Below are positions 54,443 through 63,793 of a stretch of DNA of 64,000 nt, piece by piece. Numbering within the stretch: the stretch's first letter is position 1; each line of letters starts with the position of its first letter. Source of the stretch: Bacillus sp. NTK034 (lineage in GTDB: Bacteria > Bacillota > Bacilli > Bacillales > Cytobacillaceae); assembly GCF_017303275.1 (NCBI RefSeq), contig NZ_JAFKOJ010000010.1:114707-178706 (forward strand), read 5' to 3'. A program made the translations under genes and the position numbers. The notes under the pieces are model-generated. The model was not told where the DNA came from. It worked only from the letters and a program-made list of their open reading frames with translations, and ran no database searches.

Positions 54443-55512
54443 ATGAGTGAAAATATGAGATTAAGAGACTTAACTCTTGAAGAACTTGAGGACCTTGAAC
54501 AAGAATTGCATGAAAAGGGAGAAAAGAGTGATTATGGTTATTACGCCAAACTAGTAAATGTCTATGAAGAGATGTATAAAAGGTTAATTCCACTAGTAAA
54601 AATAGATAGAGCAATGCACGAATATTCGCTAAAGTATAAAAAAAAACTGCTTGTTTCCTATCTAATTAAATACGGTACATATTTAAAAATGAACAACTCT
54701 AAGGATGATCGAGTTGCTATTTCATCCTTAACAAAAGCATTAAGATATCAGAAAAATATTCCGATTGCCTATTATAGATTAGGATTCTTATCTTATAAGC
54801 AAGGCGATTTCAGCCAAGCTGTACGGTATTTTCAAGAGGCATTGAATTATCATAAATTAGGGGATTACCCAAGCTTTAGCCTAAATCAGCAGCATGTATT
54901 TCACGCACATATGTATCTGGCAAACAGTGCTTTATATGTGGCAAGGTCAACTTATGAAGCAATGGGAGATTTCTCTTACTACTCAGCAAAGCAGCTCCCG
55001 GATTTAGCACTTTCACCATTATTTGAAACACTGAGGGATAATGAGCAGCTTAAAAGAATCATGTTTTTTATAAAATTACAAAAGGACATATTGAGACCTG
55101 ATCGAGAGACACTTGCGAGGAAATTGCCGAAGATGGGGAAAACAATGCGCTTGTCGTTTATTTTAATAATCGCGAAAATGTCCTGTTCTTTAATGGGGAA
55201 GAGACCATAATTACTCCGGGTCAGGCTAATATGATCAGGCATTTTCTGCTGTCATCTAATGAAAAGAATCCTTGCACGAGAATGACGATGAAGGACTTTT
55301 TTGGAAGGACCGGAACTGACGGAGAAGTTAAGAAAAATACCTTCATTAAATCAATAGAACGTCTCAGAACTCGGCTGAAAACATTAAATATTCCTGACAT
55401 TATCGATGTTAAACAGTACCAGGGAGAAACAGCCTATTATTTTAACGAAACGATTCCATAGATTGTTCTGTTGCGGATTGATTACGCTTTTGCGAATGAC
55501 TATGTAAGCTGA
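54443..55512 (+). pseudogene. Frameshifted TPR/winged-helix paralogue
   Basis: Full-length relative of the gene at 35775 (LTLEELEDLEQELHEKGEKSDYGYY; PIAYYRLGFLSYKQGDFSQAVRYFQEAL; the winged-helix part from 55135 on). Damage: a frameshift near 55050, a TGA where the intact gene has TGT (about 55102), and TAG at 55459-55461 replacing a Phe codon, after which the homologous tail continues to 55512. Confidence 0.85.
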
Positions 55513-55577
55513 TGACAGGGCTGTCATCGCCTTTTTGTGATAATAAAGTTACATTCACGAAAGGGAGATGATGTTGA

Positions 55578-56946
55578 ATGAAAAGCTGGAATACAATATT
55601 CATTCGTCAAGGGTTTACTGTGAGAGAGTACTCAAAAAATGACTTTTATCTTTTAAATGAAACAGAAGAAAATATAGAGTTCCTAATTGAGTGTCTTCAA
55701 AAAGCAGGTGCAAACTTCTCCCGTCAGCATTTTCTTCTTACTATTCACTTTGAGCCTGTTACTGAGAAAGAGTGGCTAGCTGCAGCTGATTTCCCTCATA
55801 GAGGGTACGGAGAAGGGCTTTGGTTCGATGCTGAAAAAGAAGAACCGAAAATCAGGGAATTGGATTTGTATATCAGCGGCATGGTCCGTCAATTAAACCG
55901 TCTAAAATTATTTACTATGGGAAGCTGCGATGTCAATGGAATAAGATATGCTTCCATCAATTTTCGTCCTGGTGTATCTATGGATAAAGCGGCAAAACTT
56001 TTCAGCATCATTTCCGATAAAAAAGTCAGAGTCAGAAACCAGCACTTGATTCTGCCGCATTCCAGAGAGGATCTTTTAGAATTAGCTGAAAAAGCTTTGA
56101 ACATAGATGCAACCACCCTGGAACTTGAAACGGAAGAAATCGATATGCAGCTGTTTTTTGATCAGCTGGAGGAACTTCTAAACATAAACGGAGAAAGCGG
56201 AAACGAAGGCAAAATCAGAAAGCATGCAGAAAAGATTCTTGCTCCTCTTGTTGATCACCTAACTTTTGACAGCAAAGGCAACATCCTCGCTCAAAAACGC
56301 TATAGAGGCGGCAATGGACCGACTATTCTATTAAATGCCCATTTGGATACTGTAGTGCCGATTGAACCAGGCAGAATCATATTAAAAGAAAAAAACATCT
56401 GGACCAGCAGCTCCGGCATTCTTGGTGCAGATGACCGTGCCGGTGTGACAGTTACTTCAAATGGCAAAGAACCTGGAAAAAAGCAGCTTTAGAGGCACTG
56501 TGAAATTTATTTTAACTGTAGAGGAAGAAATCGGGCTGGTGGGGGCACAGCATGTTGATGAATACTTCCTCTGGGACGTTGATGCTGCAATTGTTTTAAA
56601 TCGTCGCGGTACTGGGGATATTGTAGTTTCATATGGTGGGTACATTCCGTTCTGTGATGAAAGATATGGACAGTTTTTTGAGGCTGCAGCAGTAAAAGCG
56701 GGATTGAAGAATTGGAAATGCACAAATGGAGGAAGCAGTGACACCTGGAGTTGGGCTTCTTCACATGGGATACAGATTGTTAATTTATCTGTTGGTTGTT
56801 TTAATGAGCATACCAGTGATGAGAAGCTGGATGTGGAGGGTTGTTATAATACGGTGAAGCTGGTGGACACGGTTTTTGAGAGGGGACTCGAGCTTAGGGG
56901 AGCTTTGACAGGAAGAGACAGAAATAATTTGCATTTTCCAAACTAA
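55578..56946 (+). pseudogene. M20 family peptidase, single frameshift
   Basis: About 455 codons. After an N-terminal extension (1-190), an M20 peptidase begins at LFFDQLEELLNI, with zinc-ligand motifs NAHLDTVVP, GADDRAG, TVEEEIG and DAAIVLNRRG. One extra base near 56452 (GTT-A-CTTCAAATG) shifts the frame just after GADDRAGVTV; removing it restores GVTVLQMAKN. As it stands the protein loses the second half of its metal site. Confidence 0.82.
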
Positions 56947-56966
56947 TTATTGGTTTCTCTAAACTA

Positions 56967-57032
56967 GGAAATTAGGGGATAGTTCGGTGTTTATACTCTG
57001 AAAGATAAACATGAGAATCGTCTCGGTGTTCT
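56967..57032. repeat. Palindromic repeat unit, copy 1 (left of ptuAB)
   Basis: Contains GGAAATTAGGGGA and TTTATACTCTGAAAGA; the same words occur at 59617-59676. Resembles degenerate GGGACGGTTC-type palindromes of Bacillus associated with IS200/REP-type transposases. Confidence 0.55.
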
Positions 57033-57297
57033 CCTCTTGTACTTTAAGTTTTTTAATGAAATATCGATTTTATTTGGTAAAGTAGCTTTTTATTTAAATT
57101 AAAGATCTTATCCTACTTTAAAATAATTCAATATCGTTATAAGATTTATAAGGAAATACTCTTTTTAAAAAGATAAAACAAAGATTATTACTGGAACTGG
57201 TTGAAGATAATCAGATGGTAAGGTTAATAACGCTATTTTGTTGGAGAGTATTTTAGGTAATTCGATGATAATTCTATATTAGTTAATGGAGGGTTTT

Positions 57298-58476
57298 ATG
57301 ATTAAGATTGAGAGCATTTATATTAATAATATTAATTCGATTTCCTGTCTAACCTTAAATTTTAAAACTGGTGTAAATATATTATGTGGGACAAATGGAA
57401 TAGGTAAAACAACAATCTTAAACTGTATTAACCAATTTTCCCGAAATTTTTCACCACGTGTTTCACTTATCAGAACTAAAATGGATACCGAAAAAAGCGC
57501 TATTAGTTTAACTGTGAATAGTGATGGTCAAGTAGAGAATTACGATTATCAAATACCAAAAATTGACAATGAGGAAAATGCGAATAGATTGGTACATCGT
57601 AAAAAGATTATATATTTTAACATCTCCCAAAGACAGCAAGTAGGCACACTTCCTCTTACAATTGGCCAGGAGGGAAGGGAATCAATTAGATCGAGTTATG
57701 ATGCTATGAAAAGTTGGTTCTATAGAAATTATTTTAAGAAAACGGACGTAATTGAAAATAAATTAAAGAACTTTAATTTATCCAAAAGGATATTTAGTAA
57801 ACTTGATCCTAATGTGTATTTTGAAGCAGCTAACGAGAAGGATGTATTTAATGAGTTTACGAATCGGCCTATTAAAACTGTTGAGATACTACTAAAAACA
57901 CAATACGGTACTATTGATATGGATTCATTTTCATCGGGATATAAAGCCTGTTTTAATATTTTATTTGGAATAGTTAGGAATATTGAGCATCGATTGAGTA
58001 TGTCTGTTGAGGATTTTGATGGTATAGTTCTTATAGATGAAATTGACCTCCACTTACATCCAGAATGGCAAACTAAAATTATTGATATACTTAAATGGCT
58101 TATTCCAAATGCCCAAATTATTATTACAACTCATAGTCCTCATGTTATACAAAATGCGGATCAAGGGGAAATTATCCCTTTAGGACTAGATGAAGAAGGA
58201 AAAATTTACGTTCGTGAACTTCCAGAAAGTAGTGAATACGGGTATCAAGGATGGACAATTGAAGAAATTTTACAAGATGTAATGGGTCTTAAAAATACAC
58301 ATTCTGAATTATATTATCACATTTTGAAAGAATTTGATGAGGCTTTAGATAATCTAGATATAAAAAAAGCAACTGAAAGCTATAACGAAATAGATAAACT
58401 ATTACATCCTGCCAACCATTTACGCAAGGTATTTAAAATCCAACTAGGGTCACTAGGAGGGTTAGAAATTGATTAA
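57298..58476 (+). CDS. PtuA-like AAA ATPase (Septu-type defence)
   Basis: A 392-residue ABC/SMC-like ATPase (OLD/RecF type): Walker A GTNGIGKT (31-38), SSGYKACFNILFG signature region, Walker B IVLIDEIDLHLHPEWQ (about 242-257) and TTHSPHVI switch. In Septu, PtuA forms a complex with the nuclease PtuB and protects against phage. GGAGG precedes ATG 57298. It overlaps the HNH gene by 8 nt. A general OLD-like ATPase is the alternative reading, but the coupled HNH gene favours Septu. Confidence 0.82.
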   Translation: MIKIESIYINNINSISCLTLNFKTGVNILCGTNGIGKTTILNCINQFSRNFSPRVSLIRTKMDTEKSAISLTVNSDGQVENYDYQIPKIDNEENANRLVHRKKIIYFNISQRQQVGTLPLTIGQEGRESIRSSYDAMKSWFYRNYFKKTDVIENKLKNFNLSKRIFSKLDPNVYFEAANEKDVFNEFTNRPIKTVEILLKTQYGTIDMDSFSSGYKACFNILFGIVRNIEHRLSMSVEDFDGIVLIDEIDLHLHPEWQTKIIDILKWLIPNAQIIITTHSPHVIQNADQGEIIPLGLDEEGKIYVRELPESSEYGYQGWTIEEILQDVMGLKNTHSELYYHILKEFDEALDNLDIKKATESYNEIDKLLHPANHLRKVFKIQLGSLGGLEID

Positions 58477-59281
58477 AACAAATAAATTAAGTTGTCCTAA
58501 AGAATTAACATTCGAAAAACAAAAGGAACTTACTAATAAATATCTTAATGAAAAAGGTTCAGTCTGGAAGCAACATTATATAGAAAATGCATTATTATCA
58601 AGTTCTCACTCAAAATGTATATATTGTGAGTGTAAGATAAATGTTGAATCAAAATATATGGAAGTGGAACATTTCCATGATAAAAGCCATTATCCATTAG
58701 AAGTAGTTAACTGGGAGAATCTTCTTCCGAGTTGTAAAAGGTGTAATGGAAATAAATCAACCTTTAATACTAAATTAAATCCATTTATTAATCCTTCAGA
58801 AATGGTTCCGCGTGATCACCTGGTATTATATGAAGGCAGATTTTATCCTATTACAGAGGCGGGTGAAAATACAATAAATGAAATATTATTAAACGATAGG
58901 GGTAAACTTGTTCAACAACGGTTAGATATTGTTAATGCTGTTCTGGACTCACTAAATAATATTTATCAAAATGTGGAAAGATATCATAATAATAAACAGA
59001 GGACTACTCAAAACAAAAATACATTTATGAGCGCTCTAGAAAACTTATTAGAAGATGCAATGCCAAGTGCATCTTATTCCGCAACTGTTGCGACTGCAAT
59101 CATTAATAATCCATTATTCATATACATAGTAGATATTTTAAACTTAGAAGATTTATGGAATGAGGAACTACAAGAAAAATTTAATGTAATAAGTGAATTG
59201 GCTATAGACACAAACTTAAAAAAAACATTGGCTTATAGAAATCGGACTGCTAAATTTGCCCGTTTGTTGACATCTAGATGA
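58469..59281 (+). CDS. PtuB-like HNH nuclease (Septu-type defence)
   Basis: A 270-residue HNH endonuclease: CIYC (50-53), VEHFHDKS (66-73, catalytic His), NWENLLPSCKRCNGNKS (to C89, C92 and N). The C-terminal part is helical and unassigned. Expected to be the DNA or RNA cutting partner of the upstream ATPase. Co-translated with it. Confidence 0.84.
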   Translation: MIKTNKLSCPKELTFEKQKELTNKYLNEKGSVWKQHYIENALLSSSHSKCIYCECKINVESKYMEVEHFHDKSHYPLEVVNWENLLPSCKRCNGNKSTFNTKLNPFINPSEMVPRDHLVLYEGRFYPITEAGENTINEILLNDRGKLVQQRLDIVNAVLDSLNNIYQNVERYHNNKQRTTQNKNTFMSALENLLEDAMPSASYSATVATAIINNPLFIYIVDILNLEDLWNEELQEKFNVISELAIDTNLKKTLAYRNRTAKFARLLTSR

Positions 59282-60190
59282 TATATTTGTCATACTTTTC
59301 TAAAAATAAAAAACGCTGTAATTATTTTATCTATAATGTCTGTTTTTTACTTTTTTCTTTTTATATAGATACATAATTATGTAAGAAGTTGAATTTTTAA
59401 CTGGGTTCGTTCAATGTTAGAATTCCTCGAGATTGAAAGACATTAGTAATCCAGGTGTGCTGACGAATTTTCAAAATGAACACCTTAAGCGGTCTCGAGT
59501 TCGAATCTCTCCTATGGCACTAAATAAAGAAATATATCAAGGTTCTCTGGATAGAAAAAATTAAAAGTGTTCAAGGTATATCAGCCTTTTTTGTGTTGAT
59601 TTTAGGTTGAGTCGTCGGGAAATTAGGGGACGTTTCGCTTGTTTATACTCTGAAAGAGAAACATGTGAACCTTCCCTGTGTTTCCAGGTAAGATTGGAGG
59701 ACGGTATAGGAGACCTTGGTTTCCCCGCTTTCAAGAAAATATCGCTGAATGTCCTTCTCAATTACCGTAAGTCCCCCTTTCTCGATAAGCAGGTGACCGT
59801 CTCTCCTTCCATTCAAGTGTGAAGGAAATCCTTCAGGTAATCGGAAAGGACTTCAACGTTCGGAGCATCAAAATCAAGTGTACACCGGGTGATGAAGCGA
59901 TAGATCACATCCGAGATGATGGGCAGGAAGACTTTGTCGGCTACCGCCGCAGTTTTCGCGAGGGTGTTGAACAAAATATTTTCTCGGTTCTGAAACAGGT
60001 CCCACCAGCCATCCTCCCGCTCACTAATCCAGCACAAAAGGGATTGGGAAAGGAGCTCTTGAAAAAAAGGAAGGTGCCATGGTCGAACCCTTCTTTCTCA
60101 AAACGCCTGGCCCAATTTGCAGATTCCATGTCCGCTGGAAAATCAAAAAACTGCCCAATATATACTTGATAGGACAGTTTTCCTTTTAAT
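59282..60190. other. Region with repeat, tRNA-like fragment and possible gene debris
   Basis: About 900 nt. It contains a T-arm-like piece (GAGTTCGAATCTC followed by CTATGGCAC, 59495-59514), the palindromic repeat at 59617-59676, and a minus-strand frame at 59813-60037 that looks protein-like (NVEVLSDYLKDFLHT end) but is unrecognised and broken. Confidence 0.35.
59617..59676. repeat. Palindromic repeat unit, copy 2 (right of ptuAB)
   Basis: GGGGACGTTTCGCTTGTTT is followed by GAAACATGTGAACCTTCCC, an imperfect hairpin. Matches 56967-57032 over the first 45 nt. Confidence 0.55.
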
Positions 60191-60727
60191 TTAAATTTTC
60201 TTATTTAGAAACCTCGTAAAGAATTCAATAGGGTTAGAGCCCTTAGAGAGACTGCAATTTACACAAAGTGCTTGAAAATTATCAGCAAGTTCATCACCTA
60301 CATATTTAAATGGAATAACATGGTCAAAGTGTGCGATTTTTTCATTAATTTCAATGGGACAAATTCTACACTTAAACTCTTGTTTTTGCAAAATTGACTT
60401 TTTTTCTGAATCATTTAGTTTAATTCTGTTGGGGCTTTTGGTAAATGATGCATTCATCCACTTTCTTATTTGGAGAATTTCAACTTCAGACAAATCTATT
60501 TCAGTAATTTTATTTAGAATATTTTCATATACCGAAATTTCTTCTTTAATTGAACCACAAGAAAGAATTTTCCTTTTAAAAGAAATTAACCTTTGTTGTT
60601 TGTTCAAATAATGAATTAGTCTATCAAATACTGTAAGAAGTATATTTTGGTACATAAGGTCGTTAATTTGAACGTAATCAAGACCATTTCTTTTTATTAA
60701 TTTGGTTAGATTATCCAGTGAGAACAC
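60191..60727 (-). CDS. HNH nuclease paired with DGQHR protein
   Basis: A 178-residue protein. Residues 1-110 are helical and unassigned; 117-165 form an HNH domain with CRIC (120-123), AHFDHVIPF (H133, D135, H136), NFQALCVNC (N150, C155, C158) and SKG. Such domains cut DNA. The GTG start lies 2 nt after the upstream stop (TAG-GA-GTG), with AGGAG abutting it, so it is made by termination-reinitiation, or starts at CTG three codons later. It belongs to a two-gene unit with the DGQHR gene. Confidence 0.82.
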   Translation of the reverse strand: MFSLDNLTKLIKRNGLDYVQINDLMYQNILLTVFDRLIHYLNKQQRLISFKRKILSCGSIKEEISVYENILNKITEIDLSEVEILQIRKWMNASFTKSPNRIKLNDSEKKSILQKQEFKCRICPIEINEKIAHFDHVIPFKYVGDELADNFQALCVNCSLSKGSNPIEFFTRFLNKKI

Positions 60728-60729
60728 TC

Positions 60730-61833
60730 CTATGCAGGAATAAAGTCATCGTGCAATGTTTCTAACAAATTACCATGTTTTTTTGCGAGGGCAATTGTAG
60801 ATGTTTCGGCACGGAATAATAGCATAGCTTCTTTATCCGCAAAGAAGTCTTCATCAAGCAACTCATTAGTTTTTAATTTTCTAATAATACTTTCAGTCTT
60901 CTCCAAATCATATAATTTGAACTTTTGGTCTTTTGCGATTTGCCAGACATAAGGAAATAAAAAAAGGATATATCTTAATCCAGCAATTTTACTAAGTACA
61001 TGTCGGTTTGAATTAAAGGCTTCTGGATAAGCTCTTTGCCATGCCTTTAAGTAAGACACGATAACAGGGTATCTATTTTCTTCAGGAAGTTGTTCTAATG
61101 TCTCCCATGTCTTTGATGTTTGAAGAAGTCTTGTAATTTGGACCAATTTGTATCCATTTTTGACCTTTGATCCACCAATACTTATTCTTCCTTTTAGCGG
61201 AGATTCATCTTCTTCATTCAGTAAAACAGTGACATCGTAAAGATGCTCTTCAAGCGGGATTAGAATCTTAAGCCATTTCATGATTCTTCTTAAAACATTG
61301 TCCTCTACTTTTACAACCAAATAATTTGTTACAGTGAAGATTTCGCGTTTTAAAGAAGTATTTAATTCCTTGAAGAGAACGAAACCCATTTGGTATGTTT
61401 CAGCATCCTTAAAGTCTGGATCACGATATTTGTCTAAGAACGAAAGGCACCTATGCTGGCCATCCATCGGCTGAATTGCCCCGAATGCCTGCTTAAATTC
61501 TTCCTCAGTATCTGGGAAAAGAAGATAATAGGAACCATTATCTTCAATAATATCCAATGGATTTAAGATATTTAGGATAGGAAGGTTTGGGATAATTCCC
61601 TTAGCCTTAATTTCATGATTGACAATTTTGTCTTTCATTCTTCCTATCGGAGATTTTCCAGCAATGTATTTTGCTAGATCCTTAACTCGCGGTTCACTCC
61701 AAGGTCTTTGTGTTTCTTGGAGTTCCCCTGGTCCTGGAAAGTTGATTAGGGACACCAATACTCTTGGATCTGCAACCAGCAAGAAAAAATCTACCCCTTT
61801 TTGGTGCACCTTTTGAAGCAACAATTTCTTCAA
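60730..61833 (-). CDS. DGQHR domain protein (DndB-like)
   Basis: A 367-residue protein with the naming motif MDGQHR (123-128) inside a ParB/DndB-like fold preceded by RPWSEPRVKDLAKYI (44-58, a typical entry helix). DGQHR domains occur in DndB, which regulates DNA phosphorothioation, and in DNA-modification clusters. No dnd genes are visible here. TTG start after AAAGGAGG. First gene of a pair with the HNH nuclease. A regulator or partner of the nuclease is inferred. Confidence 0.82.
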   Translation of the reverse strand: MKKLLLQKVHQKGVDFFLLVADPRVLVSLINFPGPGELQETQRPWSEPRVKDLAKYIAGKSPIGRMKDKIVNHEIKAKGIIPNLPILNILNPLDIIEDNGSYYLLFPDTEEEFKQAFGAIQPMDGQHRCLSFLDKYRDPDFKDAETYQMGFVLFKELNTSLKREIFTVTNYLVVKVEDNVLRRIMKWLKILIPLEEHLYDVTVLLNEEDESPLKGRISIGGSKVKNGYKLVQITRLLQTSKTWETLEQLPEENRYPVIVSYLKAWQRAYPEAFNSNRHVLSKIAGLRYILFLFPYVWQIAKDQKFKLYDLEKTESIIRKLKTNELLDEDFFADKEAMLLFRAETSTIALAKKHGNLLETLHDDFIPA

Positions 61834-62409
61834 ATAAAATCTCCTCCTTTTTATATTTCAATAATTAATGTCTCCACTCAAAATAAACCTATTCAATATA
61901 TTTTTAAAAATATCATGTTTATCGAAAGCTGATTAAACGAAAAAATTATTATCTTGATTATACCTAGAACAATACATGCGAAACATTTTACTTCACGTGC
62001 AAAGGCAAATGTGGCATGAACGGATGCTTTAGTGAATGACAAGTAAAATCTATCCATCTCATATGAGGAGTTATTTTTACTTATCCGTATTAATATAGGT
62101 AGTGAATGGTATCAAGCAGGAATTTTGGAAATTATTATTGAAAAATGAAAAATACCACCAATGTAATGTCTTGATAATGAGGGTGGTACTATGAGCAATT
62201 CTGGTAAAGAACTGAGTAATTCATATTCCACTGGTGGTGGAAGATCATTTCGAAAATCGTATTCATGCTTCATTTGTAGTACTGATGTTAACGTGCGGAT
62301 TTTCACAATGTCTACCTTCATGGCCAATTACAGAAATAAAATTACAAGGAAAATACCTGGATTTTGATACTGATAATTTAATTGTTATGTAACGCAACCT
62401 GGAGAGGGT
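61834..62409. other. Intergenic region between divergent genes
   Basis: No credible gene. The first ~150 nt should hold the promoter of the DGQHR-HNH unit; no clear -35/-10 pair was chosen. Confidence 0.35.
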
Positions 62410-63341
62410 ATGCAGGCTAAGTTACTTGGCCAGGCTATACATTCAATAAAAATAACAGAACAAAATAAGGTTTTTGGAGAAGTTATTCAGGCATCCTGGA
62501 ATGATTTTAATAACAAAAAGACTTTTAATGAATCTATAGATAAGCTAGCTTTAATTACAGGTCCGATTAGTGCCACTGAGACAGTTAATGTCCGAAATCT
62601 CCTGAATCAAGACCATCATTCAAAGATGCTGAGGTCTTTATCTGGAGAATTTCGCGTGCTAATTTCACTAGTGATGGACAAAGAAAAAAACTTGAAGTTT
62701 TTAGGGTTCATTTAACAATGCTAACTAAAATAAAGAACTCACTGATGACGAATTATGGAGATTTCTTAAAGCTTCCATTTGCTTTTATATGAAGTGGATA
62801 TAAAAGGTGTAACTCATTCCCTGTTGCAATCTATTAATTGGACAATATTCTCAAGGTCGTACTGAGGAGCTGTTAGCTCTATAGAACAGCTAATAACTTA
62901 TAAAAATAAAAATGCCAGTTGCATAACCAGAGAATATCCCACAAAAAATTAAATCTGAATTTGTGGAATCTCATAAAATGAAAATCCCTAAAGAGTTGGT
63001 TAATCCGGCCTTGGAAAGTAGCGAAGAAAAGTCCCAAAAGGATTGGAGTAATCATTCATCGGCTACGCGGTTGGTAATTGCAAACCTATTGGTTCCTGGA
63101 ACGATAAATATGATGGGGACATTGATATAGTGTCTCAACTAACTGGAGAGGATTGCACTACATGGTGTTGGAGTTTCGAGAAATCCTATACGAACCGGAA
63201 ACCCCAATCACTTTTAAAAATGGAGTCTGGACTATTAAAAAACGAGTGGAACTTTGGAAGTCGCTTGGTTCACGTGTTTTTGATGATAATTTAGAATCAT
63301 TCAAAAACTGGGCTATATCCGTCCTGACTATCTTGATTTAG
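62410..63341 (+). pseudogene. Remains of a large ATPase-type defence protein
   Basis: Pieces in different frames read as one decayed protein: TEQNKVFGEVIQASWNDFNN and GPISATETVNVRNLLNQ (62440-62610), ELTDDELWRFLK then HLLLYEVDIKGVTHSLLQSI (about 62730-62840), GSWNDKYDGDIDIVSQLTGEDCTTW (about 63085-63165), and LREILYEPETPITFKNGVW...LWKSLGSRVFDDNLESFKNW (63170-63315). This order is familiar to me from very long ATP-binding proteins of phage-defence loci. Frameshifts and stops are numerous and both ends are missing. Confidence 0.55.
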
Positions 63342-63361
63342 GAGAAAGGTATTGACGAATG

Positions 63362-63793
63362 TCATGGCCTTTTTAATTTATGTGATGCTTCAACTGCTCT
63401 TGTTTCTTCTATGAAAGTGGCTATTTTTTCGATTGTAATATCGAATTCCTTCCTGATTTCATGCTCCCAGATCCTAAGTATGTGCCACCCTTTATGAAGG
63501 TAATATTGGGTGTGTTCCTTGTCTCGTTCCTGATTACGCTCAAGCTTTTTCTTCCAAAAATCAATATTGCTTTTGGGCATTCTTCCATGGATAGGACATA
63601 AGTGCCAGAAACATGAATCTATGAAGATAACGATTTTATATTTCTTTATAGCAATGTCAGGGGTACCGACCATTCCTTTTACATTTCGTCTGAACCTGAA
63701 ACCCTTTTTCCAGAGTTCATGTGTGACCATTGACTCCAATTTGGATACTGCTCTTATTGACGACATTATCTTGCTTCTGGATTCATTAGACAT
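63362..63793 (-). CDS. vsr: Very short patch repair (Vsr) endonuclease
   Basis: A 143-residue Vsr protein: SNESRSKIMSSIRAVSKLE, FRFRRNVKGMVGTPDIA (catalytic Asp), IFIDSCFWHLCPIHGRMPKSN (cysteines/histidines of the structural zinc site), FWKKKLERNQERD and RIWEHEI. It nicks next to T:G mismatches made by deamination of 5-methylcytosine. The usual partner, a cytosine methyltransferase gene, is not in the window. AAAGGAG lies 7 nt before the ATG. Confidence 0.92.
   Translation of the reverse strand: MSNESRSKIMSSIRAVSKLESMVTHELWKKGFRFRRNVKGMVGTPDIAIKKYKIVIFIDSCFWHLCPIHGRMPKSNIDFWKKKLERNQERDKEHTQYYLHKGWHILRIWEHEIRKEFDITIEKIATFIEETRAVEASHKLKRP

Noticed and set aside
57298..59281. Considered a retron (PtuAB effectors are also found with retrons)
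   Set aside because: No reverse transcriptase gene or msr/msd-like structure was seen near the pair.
59819..60169. 116-codon plus-strand frame after the palindromic repeat
   Set aside because: The opposite strand looks slightly more protein-like and neither matches a family; not called as a gene.
62112..62327. 71-codon minus-strand frame
   Set aside because: No ribosome site and no protein-like conservation; region is decayed DNA.
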